From assembly GCF_002288925.2 (NCBI RefSeq), contig NW_022098044.1:11615200-11679199 (forward strand): a stretch of DNA of 64,000 nucleotides. Reading direction: 5' to 3'. Positions 11,353 through 22,614 of the stretch are shown piece by piece. The position numbers were made by a program, and so were the translations under genes. This DNA comes from Delphinapterus leucas (Eukaryota; Chordata; Mammalia; Artiodactyla; Monodontidae). Every line of letters begins with the position of its first letter. Position 1 is the first letter of the stretch. Under the pieces are notes generated by a model. The model saw only the letters and a list, made by a program, of their open reading frames with translations. It was not told the DNA's origin and searched no databases.

Positions 11353-12240
11353 CTGCATCATTGGCGATGTTCAGCAGCTTTGCATGTGCTTTAATGGCGA
11401 GTACAAACTACCTCTTGAAATCCCTTTCCTGCAATTTTGCCTTGCTTGCAAGGCCTTTACGAATACTTGGCTCAAGAAATGACTCCATTAGAGGTGTCAA
11501 TTACAACCCTGCATGTTTGTGAATTGCAGTGCCCCTGAGCACCAGTTTTCAACTTGTTTAGGGAAGCAGCCACAAAGGGGCAGGATTTCTACCGACCCAT
11601 TCCGGTTACTGGGGCACCTGAAGGGATAGGGAAATTCTTCTTCCAGATTAGGAAACTAGAGTGGCATATGCCTGTCCAAACATCTAGGGCTTGTGTCTCA
11701 TTCCATCCCCCCCTTCCCCTTCTTCACCCTTAAAATTCCAAGCTGTGCAAAACTGGCTGTTGAGTGTGCTGCCTTCCCAAAGTGGGGAGACTCTAAGGAA
11801 AGGAGCTGGAGAGGGGAACCCAAATACCAGGAGAAGTGGAGATGAGGTGACTTTTCGAAACTCTTCCCAAACAGACGGTGTAGCATCCTCTGGATGTCCC
11901 ATTCATGTTTAAGCTGTAGGAAGGTTCCCCTGCACCTGGAGATATGGGACCCATGGGGACCAGGCAGTATTACTCTAAAAGGGCTGCATTTGCTGTCCCA
12001 TCCTCACCAAGCCTCTCAGACCCACGTAGAGCCTTAGGTCCCATCCTAAGATGTTTCAGGAAACACCATACACTTCTCCAGAGGGGCCACTGGCAATTAC
12101 ATCCCGCCCATCAGCGTAACAAGGCTCCCTTTTCTCCACAGCCTGTCCTGCGTTTCTGGTTTTTACACTTTTTCAGGATGGCCCTTTTGACAGATGTGAA
12201 GTGAGACTTCTTTGTAGTGCTGATTTGATTGTCCACTTGT

Positions 12241-12317
12241 TTGGTTGGCCAAAAAGGGCGTATGTGTTTTTTCTGAATATATTCAGGAAAAAACGCATAC
12301 GCCCTTTTTGGTCAACT
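12241..12317. mobile_element. Mariner-type MITE, palindromic
   Basis: Near-perfect inverted repeat: GGTTGGCCAAAAAGGGCGTA on the left mirrors TACGCCCTTTTTGGTCAAC on the right, centred on CTGAATATATTCAG. The ends resemble the GGTTGGCCAAAAAG termini of Tc1/mariner-type miniature elements of cetartiodactyls. No coding capacity. A TA duplication is not evident. Confidence 0.75.
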
Positions 12318-12458
12318 GCATCATTGTCGAAGTTCTGCCGCTTTTCCTGTGCTTTAAAGGCGAGTCCCATCTACCTCTTGAAAACTGTTTCCTGAAATTC
12401 TGCATTGCTTTGAAATCCTCTTCGTTGCCCTACCTCAATATATTTTTGCACCATAGTT

Positions 12459-12656
12459 TTTTTTGCGGTACGCGGGCCTCTCACTGTTGTGGCCTCTCCC
12501 GTTGCGGAGCACAGGCTCCAGACGCGCAGGCTCAGTGGCCATGGCTCACGGGCCCAGCCGCTCCGCGGCTTGTGGGATCTTCCCAGACTGGGGCACAAAC
12601 CCGTGTCCCCTGCATCGGCAGGCGGACTCTCAACCACTGCGCCACCAGGGAAGCCC
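12459..12656 (-). mobile_element. CHR SINE in unit C
   Basis: Reverse CHR SINE with flanking CATAGTT (12452-12458 and 12657-12663). It is absent from units A and B, so it postdates the duplication. Confidence 0.92.
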
Positions 12657-12904
12657 CATAGTTATCCTTTATAACCCTGCAGGTTTGTGAATTGCAGTGC
12701 CCCTGAGCTCCATTTTTCAACTCGCTTTTTTGGGAGCTGGCCGCAAAACCGCAGGATTGCTTCAGGCCCTATTCTGGTTCTGGGGCAGCAGGCTGAGCCT
12801 TTGGTTAATTCTTCTTCCTGATGTGAAATTAGAGTGACATGTGCCTGTCCAAACACCTAGAGCTAGTCTCTCATTGGTTAAATAGCAAATTTTATTTAAA
12901 ATTT

Positions 12905-14400
12905 AAATAGCAAATTTTCCTTAAAATAGCAATTTTACTTCATTATTTCTTAAGATTTTCTTGCCGTGGGGATCACCTCCTCGGAGCACCCCCCATCCAC
13001 CCAACCTGCCACTGGGTGAAGAACTCATGCTTCACCCCAGGACTGGAGTGAGTGGCAGCATTTGGGGAAGGGGGTCCTTCCCCTGCCTCTCCCCCAGAGC
13101 TCTGCTTGCCTGACCCCTCTGGCCCTGGTGACACAAGGATGCTGAGTTCTGAACATCCTGGCTGGGAGTAAGAGAGGAAGAAGGCTTGTGATGCGTTTCT
13201 GACCACCAGTTACTGTAAGGGGCTTCTGGTCTCAATGCACAGGAGCACAGAGGCACACGCACACACACTCAGCATGCACGCCAACACACACCTTTAAAGA
13301 GAGGCCCCAGGAGCTGGCAGGGCTCCTTTAAGAGCTAGGGTACCAGATACTGGGCATTGGGGTGGGGTGCACCTCTGCTTTCCTAAGGCTGGGCCATTGC
13401 CTAGGATTTGGCTGAGGTGATGGTGGGCAGGCTGGAGGGGTGGGGCATGGTGGAGGAGAGACTGAGGGAGGGGTGCCTTGAGAGGGTGCTTTGGGTGAGG
13501 AGGGAAATCTGCTTGGCAGCGGCTGAGCTATAGGCAAATTTGGGGCGATTAGGATCTGTGGATTTTGTGGGTTTTCTTACTTTTATCTTTAAAAGGTTTA
13601 AAAACTAACATTATAGATGTGGTAGAAGGGACAAAGCTTCTCTCCGTGATTGACAACAGGGGCTGATGGGGACCAGAAGCTCCAGGAAGTTTTTTTAAAT
13701 TATGCACATTTATATAGATGCCATTATTCATGAGTCCCAGAGAAGCAGGAAGCAGCAGCAGGAAGCAACTGGCACACAGAAACACACATGTGTGCGCCAC
13801 ACGCAGTCACTGCAGTTTCTTTGACTATGGAAGCAGCAGTCTCCACCCCATTCAAACCACTCCACCAAAAATAAAATGAAAAGGAACTTTCCTTCAGAAT
13901 AAGGCCACCCAGTAATTTGTGACCTCTTAACCGGAAAAAAAACAAAAAAACAAGATAACATCAGCTATAAGGCTGGCAGTGGCCAATTTTTTTGTCCCCT
14001 CAGAGGCAGGACATGCTGTTTTGAACACTGAGGCAGGAGGGCCACATCGCTGCCCCTCACAAACACTGCAGACGGTTGTCTTCAAGTCGGTGCAGTTCTC
14101 TGCCAGCTCCTACTTGGATACACAGATAGTAGTTGGGGTGGAAGGCATTCACCCCTCTCTTCCTCTAAGATGCCCTCTAGGTGGTGGGTTTAAGTAAGCC
14201 TGCAAAAATTCTGGAGCCAATCTCAGGTGGGGCTGAGCACCAGGTGGGACCTCAGGACCCAGGCTATCTGCTTTAATCCTCCTGCCCCTAGAAATTATTG
14301 ACCTCCAGAGATATTATTTTAATTCTAAGGAGAGGTACACTGTATATCCCCTTCCACTGGGATAAAGGGGTTCAAATCCCTAGCTACCCACCCCACACCC

Positions 14401-14449
<49 letters not shown>

Positions 14450-14923
14450 ACACCAACTAAAGCACAGCCACGGGCACAGGCATGCTTTGGCTGTGAGGCC
14501 CCTCCGGAGGCCCAGGGTGTGAACAGCTGCACAGAGGGCTGTGTGATGTGGAGTCAGCACCTTAGGAGGTGGGAGGGGGGCGGTGGGCAAAGAAGGAAGA
14601 AGCTCAGGGTCCCGGTGGAAGGAAGGGGAAGAGGTAGTAGGGAAACAGGTAGAAAAGAAAACAAAGCACAACCAGAAAGAGACAGAGAGCAGAAAATGTA
14701 AAAAAGAAGAGAATGGAAAGTGAAAGAGGCAAAACAGAATGTGGGCAACCACACAAATCAGGAAGAAGACAGAGGAAAAGGAGGGAAGGAAACAGAAAAG
14801 AGAGTGAGATGATTGGGGAAGGATGTGAGCAGGGAGAGAGGGGACAGGATGAGGACATCTGAGGATGTCATGAAACTTCTGATGGTAATGAAACTTCTCT
14901 TAAGAAGAGGAATGGGCAGAGCC
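12905..14923 (-). repeat. 3' flank of MYADM copy 1, shared with copy 2
   Basis: About 2 kb downstream of the pseudogene stop that aligns in reverse complement with 22615-24690. It includes a polypurine-rich block (about 14560-14870 on plus), a CA microsatellite and several blocks that look close to 90% identical by eye. Homology fades near 12905. Copy 2 has AATAAA at its matching end; here it reads AGTAAA. It is most likely the ancestral MYADM 3' UTR. Confidence 0.8.
14404..14452. repeat. (CA)n microsatellite
   Basis: About 20 CA units with one TA interruption, within the MYADM copy 1 3' flank. Copy 2 has only a short TG run at the same place (about 23056-23070). Confidence 0.97.
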
Positions 14924-15860
14924 TCACCCTACAAAATACAAGGCCATGTACATGCTGTCAGCCACGTAAGCTAGCAGGTTCAAGGTGGTCAAGATGGCCA
15001 CAGCCAGTCGTTGGTCCCAGATGCACAGTGTTGGGCGGAGCTCATCACTGCAGCTCACATCCCTGGACCACTGGGCCTGCCCGCCAAAATTCTCGTCAAA
15101 CTGGTAGAGCGGCCAGAGGACCAGGCAGTACTGTAAAGGAGAACGGAGAGCACAGTCTGCTCCATCAGGAAACTGGGGTAGGGGATGGGCAGCATTTTTT
15201 CATTGTCGCAGTCACACCCGTTCACAATGAAGTTCACGGCCCCCAGGATGAAGCAGATAGAGTACACGGCCACACGCCATATCAGGGCTGGCTGGTGCAG
15301 GTACAAGTCAGTGTTACTGATGAAGCCAAAGATGACAAAGGCCACATAGTTCTCCAGCCTCCTGATCACACCTCCCAAATTGGGCAGAAATCAGTACATA
15401 TCGCCAGGCCGGACACAGACCCAGGCCACTTCGGTGACATGAAGCATAGAAGCCATGCCTGAGAATGCAGTGGCAGTGATGGCATGATTTTGGGCGGGGC
15501 CCTGAGGCAAGTATTGGATTTAGGTGATGCCAGAAATGATGGAGGCTGAGAGGCAGACAAAGGGAAAGTAATAGGCAAAGGAATAGAGAAAAACATCCCA
15601 ACGGCCGGGGGAAGTGGGACTGGAATACACATAATTAATTATAAGGATGATGAGGGTCACGGTGAAGCAGAAGCATCAGACAAACATGGACCAGTTACCT
15701 ATGTCCCCCTTCAGAGTGTCTTCACTGGCCACCAGCAAGAAGGGCACACAGGTGGAGAGCAGCTGCCCCAGGCAGAGGAAGAAGCCCATGATGGTCATGG
15801 AGCCCAGACCTGAGGACAAGCACATGGTCACTCAGGTCACCGTCACCAGTACAGCAGGGG
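14924..15860 (-). pseudogene. MYADM: MYADM-like pseudogene, copy 1
   Basis: The minus strand matches myeloid-associated differentiation marker, a multi-pass MARVEL-domain membrane protein whose coding region is a single exon. Recognisable blocks in order are LGSMTIMGFF, ASEDTLKGDIGNWSMFV, ENYVAFVIFGFIS, LYLHQPALIWRVAVYSICFI, VLSVLLY and LAVAILTTLNLLAYVADSM, ending at a TGA at 14926-14924. It is dead. The start codon position reads GTA, a TGA occurs six codons into the frame, TGG became TGA at 15678-15676, and one base is missing at 15121-15126 (GCCTGG for GCCCTGG). Homology to copy 2 (21643-22614) continues about 2 kb past the stop. Origin by retrotransposition or by segmental duplication is discussed in the findings. 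Confidence 0.88.
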
Positions 15861-15989
15861 TCTTCACTGAGAACCCACCAGAGAAAGATCCGGCTCCAGA
15901 AGCTGATTAAGTCAGACACCGGGAAACGGCTCAGGAGTCTGTGGTGGCTGAGGCTCAGGATGTGCGGGGTTTGAACCACTGACTCAGAC

Positions 15990-18900
15990 ACTCGGGTAAC
16001 AGCACAGCCACTCCAGAATGGTTCGCCCCACCTATCACCCTTGGCCTTGTCAGTAGACTTGTCTTATCCCAAACCTCATAGCTTGGTTGGGTCTGGCCTC
16101 AAACCATGAACATTTTAGGTCCTCTGTGCTGTGTGCCATTATCTACAGAGACACAGGGTAGGATGGTCATTATCTATAACCCCAAAGCTTCAAGGCTCTG
16201 AAATGGAAAAAGGACTTTTAAAAAATTCATTTGGTAAGAAAATTTGACCTGAACAGACATGAGACAATTTATGGTCTGTACTTATTTCACTTAGTGTGAA
16301 TGTTCAAAAGTTCAGTTGCAGAAATACTAACGTGTTTGATTAAAAGGAGCTTTCAGGCCCCAGTGGGTGTTATGTCCTACAGAGTAGCTGCACCATGTTA
16401 CATGATTGAAGCTGAAAAATTCTGAATTCTGGATCATATCTGACCTGAAATGTTTCAGAAAACGGATTGTGGATTGTACTGCTGACCCCATTTTACAGGT
16501 AAGAAAACTGACTGTTGGGGTATCAAGTGCCTTCCCTAAGGTTGCACGGCTAGAAAGTGGGAACTCCAGATAAAAATGCCAAAGCTGTGGGTTTGAATGT
16601 TTTCTCTAAGCCCAGCATTTAAGCAGCGCACATGGGTGGTAGCCCAGGACCAAAGCTCGGGGCTCTGGGACCCAGGACACACCTTCAGAGCCATGGGTTC
16701 CTTCCACAGCAACCTGAAGAGACACATGTCCTGGCCTTTCCTCCCTGCAGCCATCACTAGAAGGAGCTGCCATCTGAGGTGACCCAGCCCCACCCAGAGG
16801 AGGGCAGCTTCAGAGGTGAACAGGGATAAGCCATGGGGTGAAAGCAAGGCAGTGGGGACAAGATGATATGTGAAGTAGGAACTGTTTTGAATCCCCTCCC
16901 CGCCAAATTTTGCCTTAACATGTGACTCTTCCCTATTTGGGAAAGAAGACACCAACCCAGCATTACTCCAAGAAGGAGCATCACGGGGGAACCAAACAAC
17001 AAAATAATATGTTTGGCTGTTAAGTACCAAAGCTGCCATCCAGGTGTGAGTCTGGAAAGATCTAGGAGTAGTACTGCCTGAGCGAGGATTTTTCTGGCCT
17101 GGGAGACTGGTTAGCAGTTTTCAAGGCGGGAAGGAGGGATTGGAAATGAACAAGGATGTTGTTTCTGGATGCTGATGTGGAGCCTTTCAGGGCATCCTAG
17201 GGAGGGGATGGAGCATGGACAGATGATAGGCCCCCTTTTAAGGGCAGGAGCTGAAAGAGGAGGCACCTGCTGGCCCTCTGGCAGGTGACAGCCCTGAGGA
17301 TGCACTTGGGACTGGGGCGGGGGCGGCAGAGTGGAGATGAGCTGGGGAGGATTCCGGGGTCTGAGTGGCCCCGAGGCAGCCCAGTAGGTGTCTTCTGACC
17401 CAGAAGGGATGCAGGCATGGAGCCAACCTTCCCCATAAAGGAGGGGCCGCCTGGAATGGAACTGAGAGAGGGAGGACGGAGGCCTAAAAGGGTTTCAGGG
17501 TTGGGACAGGGGACACGTGGCGAGCATGGCAGGGACCATGGAGACCAGGGAATCGGCCAGGTCACCTGCCCAAGACGGTCCCGCCAGCAGGGCTGCAGTC
17601 CTGCCTCACACAGGGCCTCCTGCAAGGGTCCCAGGGTGTGGGGGACTGAGAGCTCCTCCCCGGCCCACTCCCTCCTCAGGGACAACTGCCCTGTTTCAAA
17701 GGGACTCTTTGCCAAGAGGCGCCCCCAGGGCTTAAGGGCCAGCACCCTGAGCCCGCAGCCAGCTTCCTGCCATCAGGGGCCTTTTCACCTTTGCTGATAG
17801 TAAACCCTGGGAAAAGCTGAGGCTGGAAAGAGAAACACAGAGCAAACCCCGAGAACCTACCTGGACTCACAAGGCTCCTTCAACCCCAGTTGCCAGTGGA
17901 GCCCTGGAGCCTGCTGGTCTTCCAGTGGACACTGCCAGGGGTGGGGTGTGGGCAAGAGGCACTGGATTTAAGGGAGGCTGGGGGTGTCACTCTGACTGTC
18001 CCCGAGTTTGTTCCCAACTTACTTCCCAAACTGACCCTACGATTTACACCTAAGGCTAAATGACAGATTTGGATGCATTTAACGCCACAGAGGGAGGGCT
18101 TGGAGGAGAGGCATGGGGGTTCCAGCTGTGTGGCCCTGGGTAAGGCATGTGCCCTCTCTGGGCCTCAGTTCCCCCACGGGTGAAGCAACAGGTTTGCCTG
18201 AGTTTCCCCCAAAGCCCCTCCTCCATTCTAATCTGTGAGCATGGAAATAGTGCCCCGGTCAGAGCACATCCAAGATGTGGCTGAGCCCAGCCTGCCCAAC
18301 AGCCTGGCATGCTGGACTCGAAAGACAGTGAGACGAGAAAGTCATGGCTGGGAGAAAGGAAGGAAGGAGGAGGGGAGATGGACACTCAGAGTTACAGGGA
18401 GGCTGTGGGGCATGGAGGAGACACTTCATAGCTGGATGATCCTGGGCAAGTTACTTAACAAAGTCTCAGTTTCCCCATCTGTGCAGTTGGCTTAATACCT
18501 ACTTTGTGTCAATTAAGTGTCTGAAAGAATGTGAAGGGCTTATCAGAGGGCCTGGCACATGGCCCACTCAGTTCATGCCAGCTGCCTGTTCCCCTCAAAC
18601 AGGACCCAGAAGGCCCTGACCCCACTCTGGACATTAGCACATGCAAGCTTGATTTGCTTCAGATCAGGGGTTGCAAGCCAGTTTGTACTAGAGGTGGTCT
18701 GGGGATGTGTTTGGTTTTCCTTCACAGTGTTTTCAGGAAGAGATGGTGTAAAATCGGTATTATTTCTTCTCTAAGTGTTTGGTAGCTGCAGGTTTTAATT
18801 TCACATGAAAATCCAGATTTTCAGCTCCTTTTGAAGCGTCAGGAGATCTGGTGTCACTGCGCTGCGCTCCTTAGAAGGGGGGGTGGCTAGAGCTGAGCAG

Positions 18901-19529
18901 CTTCTATGCCCTTTACGTTATAATGTTTTTCATTCTTCATCTCTGTTTAGTATTTTCTATATTTTCTTATTCTCATGTATACGTGACATAAAGCAGGACT
19001 CTGATCATATCTCATGTGCCCAGTTTCCCCTCTTCAGCGTGACCAGGCTTCCTGCCTGCTCACAGGCGTGTCCACACCCCCATCCAGGGAGCATCCACGT
19101 CCTCAACCTCAGATGCAACCTTCAACACATCTCACGTGCTCTGAAACCATATTTAGACATGTGCGTACATATATGCATACGTTTGTAGGGCATATCTGTA
19201 GATTTTTTTTCCCCCAATTATAATCATGAAACCATGTCATGCACACTGCATTGTGCTTTTCTACCATCCCCCAACAGATGCAGCTGGTCCTCTCCACTGG
19301 GCCTTGGTCCTCTCCATCTCCTTTACTTATCTCCTTCCCTCCCAGCTCCTGTGGACTGACCACCCTTCTCTAATCAGGGAATCATACTCTGTGAGTCTCA
19401 GACACTGGGGGACCACAGGATTATGACAAGGGGTCCCTTGGATCAATGTGCCCATATGCTCTAGAGCAGGAGGTCGGCAAGCTTTTCTGGAAACTTTTTA
19501 AAAATATGACAAAGATTATATTTTTCATT
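15990..19529. other. Loop between MYADM copies, left part
   Basis: Non-coding as far as can be seen. A MIR relic lies at 18425-18560 and another MIR-like stretch near 18110-18180. GC-rich open frames near 17200-17750 on both strands look like chance. Confidence 0.5.
18425..18560 (+). repeat. MIR SINE relic
   Basis: GATGATCCTGGGCAAGTTAC and TCTCAGTTTCCCCATCTGTG match the MIR core in forward orientation. Confidence 0.65.
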
Positions 19530-19735
19530 GCTGGAAATTAATCTTGTTCTCCTAGGGCTACTGCAACAAATTATCACAAGCCTGTGGCTTAAAACAACAG
19601 AAATTTATTCTCTCACAGCTTTGGAGGCCAGACTTTTGAAATCAAGTTGTCAGCAGGGCTTTGCTGTCTCTGACACCCCAGGGGAAGGTCCTTCCTTTCC
19701 TCTTTTAGCTTCTGGAGGCCCCTTAGCTTGTGGCA
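19530..19735 (-). repeat. MaLR-like LTR relic, reversed
   Basis: CTAGGGCTACTGCAACAAAT and GGCTTAAAACAACAGAAATT are the reverse complement of the end of the same family. Confidence 0.5.
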
Positions 19736-19736
19736 C

Positions 19737-19815
19737 TGTTACTGAACTCAGGCTCGGCTGCTCATCAATCAAGAAGTCAAATACTGAGAGACAAGTGTTG
19801 GGCTTTGTCTAGAAC
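19737..19815 (-). mobile_element. LTR fragment related to the solo LTR
   Basis: The stretch with CTCAGGCTCGGCTGCTCATC and ACTGAGAGACAAGTGTTGGG matches the U5 end of 21179-21641 (CTCAGGCTCGGCTGTCGCTG, ACTGAGAGATAAGTGTTGGG). Similarity is lost beyond about 19815. Confidence 0.55.
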
Positions 19816-21178
19816 AAGGTACCGTTCATCGCTGTCAACATAATCGTCACCAACGCCTGTGCAATAGCCCGTGTTTGGCAGTGAGTTGAAAAAAATACTA
19901 ATGAACGTCTCCACCATTTTTTGTGGATCATCTCAGTATGGAGGATTGGCGTTTTTACAGTTTAGTAGGTCTAAGGTGGAAAACGGAGTATAAGACCAAT
20001 AACAGCCAACTGGCTGTCCTTGTGCATTCAGACCTCCCGCAAGGAACTGTCTTAGTGGAAATCCACCCCCCTACCCCTCTGCCTCCCCCCGTAGGGGACA
20101 CACTGTGGCCAAACTGATCTCCCTGTGGGGTCTTAAAGGGACAGACTACTTCAGACCTCATTTCCTCCTCATGCTGTGAGGGCACTGAGGCTCTGCTCCG
20201 TGCACTAGAACTCTTCCTCCTTCCAGAGACCGGGGGGGAGGGACCCCGGGCAGCCCCTGCTTCAGGCTTCAGGAGAGGAACCACAGCAGCTGGGGTGGAT
20301 TCAATTCCCTAAGAAGCTGACCCCCTCTTCTTCCTCCCTTGCCTGCAAAGACCCATCTGTAAAGGGGGTGGACTTTTCACAGTGTAGTTTCCCTTTTTAA
20401 GGGCCGTTTCCCCTTTTTTTTTAGGGCATTAAATTAGTGCCTTTGTTGGAAGAACCCTTATTATGGAGTAACAGGAAGGCCTGCACATGGAATTTCCTCC
20501 CATTTACCAGATATTTGACAAAACAGTTCTAACTACAAAATAGTGGAGTAATTTAGAGACCCATTCAGGGGCCACCATTCTTCAGAATCGAAAACATACA
20601 TAGGCCAGGCTGCATTAAAATAAAAAAAATTAAAAATAACGTTTTATTTTTCTCGGTTATAAGGTCATAGCTACAGTTTTGCCAGGCTGCCAAGATACGT
20701 CCTAGTGGACTTCTAGAAGGGACGGATGTAGACCCCATTTCACTGGCTCCCCAGAACAGATTTCAAAACAAACAAACAAATTCTCCCTCGGGGAGATACT
20801 GGTGCAGAGTCATAAACAAGCCATTACCCGCGGTGTCCAAACTGATCCCAAAGTCCCAAAGGGCAAAGAATATGCCCAAACGGGTGGGAAGGGGGCTCCG
20901 GGGTGCACACCCCTGCACTCACTCAAGAGCTCGGCTGCTCCTTCAGAGGCCAGTTTCCTTCTCTCAACAGAAAGCAGAAGCAGGCTGTCGGCAAGGAGTG
21001 GGGAAAGACAGAGAAAGTTTCGGAAACGAACAAGTTCGACAGCTGCTGACATGGCTGTAGATCCTGGCCAGAAGCAGCTGGCACCCCGACCTTCCCAGCT
21101 GCACTCTCCTCCTCACCCCAGGATGAGGTGGAGGGGCCGGAGCCTCGGGGACCTGACGCCTGCCTGGCTGCAAAACAT
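19816..21178. other. Loop between MYADM copies, right part
   Basis: No gene or clear repeat recognised. The segment joins the solo LTR at its right end. Confidence 0.4.
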
Positions 21179-21641
21179 TGTCACCCAGCTCAGGCTCGGC
21201 TGTCGCTGAAGAAGCCAACACTGAGAGATAAGTGTTGGGTAGAAGAAAAGTAGCTTTATCTTAAGGAAGCCAGCAGCCAGGGGAGAAGGAGGTTTACTGC
21301 GCAAAAGAACCAACTCCTTACATGCAAGTTTTAGCCGGATTTATACAAGAAGGGAAGCAGGAAATGGCTGCAGGCTGCGCGCTGGGGGTGCCCTTCTCTT
21401 CTCTTTTGGAGACCTTTACATTAACCACGAGGTGCCCTGCTGGCTTTTAAACTTGAGTCTGGTCCTTACATTGTCCAGGTCAGAGGGTCAGTGTTCTAGG
21501 GGTCAGTGGTCATATATTTCTGGAGAAGGAAGAACAAAGACAGAGCAAAGCAGGCAAAGCAAAACAGGAACCAGTCTATCAAACCCCAGAGCTGTGTTTA
21601 ACTATTCACAAGGCTTTGGTTGTAAAACAAGCAAGGTTACA
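21179..21641 (-). mobile_element. Solo LTR of an endogenous retrovirus
   Basis: On the minus strand the element begins TGTAACC and ends GTGACA, giving TG...CA ends over about 463 bp. It has a TATA box (TTGTATAAATCC) and a GATAAA-type signal before the U5-like CAACACTTATCTCTCAGTG. Flanks ACAT and ACAC could be a decayed 4-bp target duplication. No internal viral sequence adjoins it. It inserted immediately 5' of MYADM copy 2. Confidence 0.7.
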
Positions 21642-21642
21642 A

Positions 21643-22614
21643 CACCAGTGATGGTAACCTGCCTGATCATCACCATTACTGCGTGCTCATCCTCAGACCT
21701 GGGCTCTGTGCCCATCGTGGGCTTCTTCCTCCACCTGCTGCAGCTGCTCTCCACTTGGGTGCCCTTCTGGCTGGTGGCCAGTGAGGACACTCTGAAGGGT
21801 GACGTAATTAACCGGTGCATGTTCATCGGTGCTTCTGCTTCACTGTGTCCCACATCATCTTCATGGTGGGGTTTTGTGGGCTCCAGTCCTGCCTCCCTTG
21901 CTCTTGGGACGGCTTCTCTATTCCCACGCCATTTACTTCGCCGTCGTCTGCCTCTCAGCCTCCATCATCTTCCGCATCACCTACATCCAGTTCTTGTCTC
22001 CAGGCCCCACCAAGAACCACGCCATCGCCGCCACTACATTCGCCTGCATGGCTGCTGTGCTTTACGCCACTGAAGCGGCCTGGGTCTGTGTCTGGCCTGG
22101 CGATATATCTGTGTGCCCACATTGCCAGGCATGCTCAGGGGCCTGGAGAACTATGTGGCCTGTGTCATTTTCATCTTTATCAGCAGCCCCTACCTGTACC
22201 AGCACCAGCTGGCACTGGTGTGGTACGTGGCCATGTACTCCATCTGCTTCATCCTGGAGGCCATGAACTTCACGGTGAAGGAATCTGACCGCGACAAAGA
22301 TAAAAAGCTGCCTGTCCGCTTTCCACGTTTCCTGTTGGGGCAGACTGTGCTCTCCATCTTCTTCTACACTACTGCCTGGTCCTCTGGCCTCTCTACAAGT
22401 TCAGTGAGAAGTTTGGTGTCCAGGCCCAGGGGTCCAGCAATGGGAGCTGCAGAGACAGATTCACCTCCTTGGTGTGCATCTGGGACCAACGACTGGCTGT
22501 GACGGTAATGACAGCCATCAACCTGCTGATTTATGCAGCCGACATGGCATACTTGGCCCAAGAGGCTTTTGTAGGTTCTAAGGATCAACCCAGGGGCTCC
22601 AGATTCCTCTTCTA
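21643..22614 (+). pseudogene. MYADM: MYADM-like pseudogene, copy 2
   Basis: Plus-strand match to the same MARVEL-domain family. LGSVPIVGFFLHLLQLLST, VVCLSASIIFRITYIQF, KNHAIAATTFACMAAVLYA, GLENYVACVIFIFISS and YLYQHQLALVWYVAMYSICF are read from several frames, then AVTVMTAINLLIYAADMAYL and a TAA at 22612-22614. Disablements are a one-base loss near 21829 (CTGGTGC reduced to CGGTGC), further frame changes near 21925 and 22110, and the same missing base as copy 1 at 22374-22379. The initiator appears lost (ACA); a nearby ATG at 21651 lies two codons into the aligned region. A solo LTR abuts its 5' end. Confidence 0.88.

Larger units (their letters stand above)
10225..12075. repeat. Tandem array unit B
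   Basis: Second unit. Antisense L1 (10235-11280, with a CHR SINE inserted) is followed by a mariner-type palindrome (11281-11352). The unique module follows, with GGCAGGATTTCTACCGACCC (11580 region), CTAGAGTGGCATATGCCTGT (11656 region) and a block to 12070 matching unit A. Confidence 0.72.
12085..12880. repeat. Tandem array unit C
   Basis: Third unit. Short antisense L1 (12085-12238), the best-preserved palindrome (12241-12317), and the unique module with a CHR SINE inserted (12459-12656) follow one another. GCAGGATTGCTTCAGG and TTAGAGTGACATGTGCCTGT mark the homology. It lacks the last block of units A and B and stops just before the MYADM copy 1 flank. Confidence 0.72.

Noticed and set aside
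14384..14752. Open frame reading through the CA repeat and polypyrimidine tract
   Set aside because: A translation of simple repeats in the MYADM 3' flank, not a protein.
15028..15462. 144-codon plus-strand frame across MYADM copy 1
   Set aside because: Antisense shadow of the pseudogene; the minus strand explains the sequence.
12905..15860. Copy 1 of MYADM as a working gene
   Set aside because: Start codon lost, in-frame TGAs and a frameshift; no rescue by splicing is apparent.
17197..17745. 182-codon open frame on minus strand
   Set aside because: Overlaps equally long frames on the other strand in GC-rich sequence; composition rich in Pro, Ser and Leu with no recognisable motif.
19440..19520. 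GAGCAGGAGGTCGGCAAGCT stretch resembling a hAT-Charlie family
   Set aside because: Too short and diverged to place ends or family.
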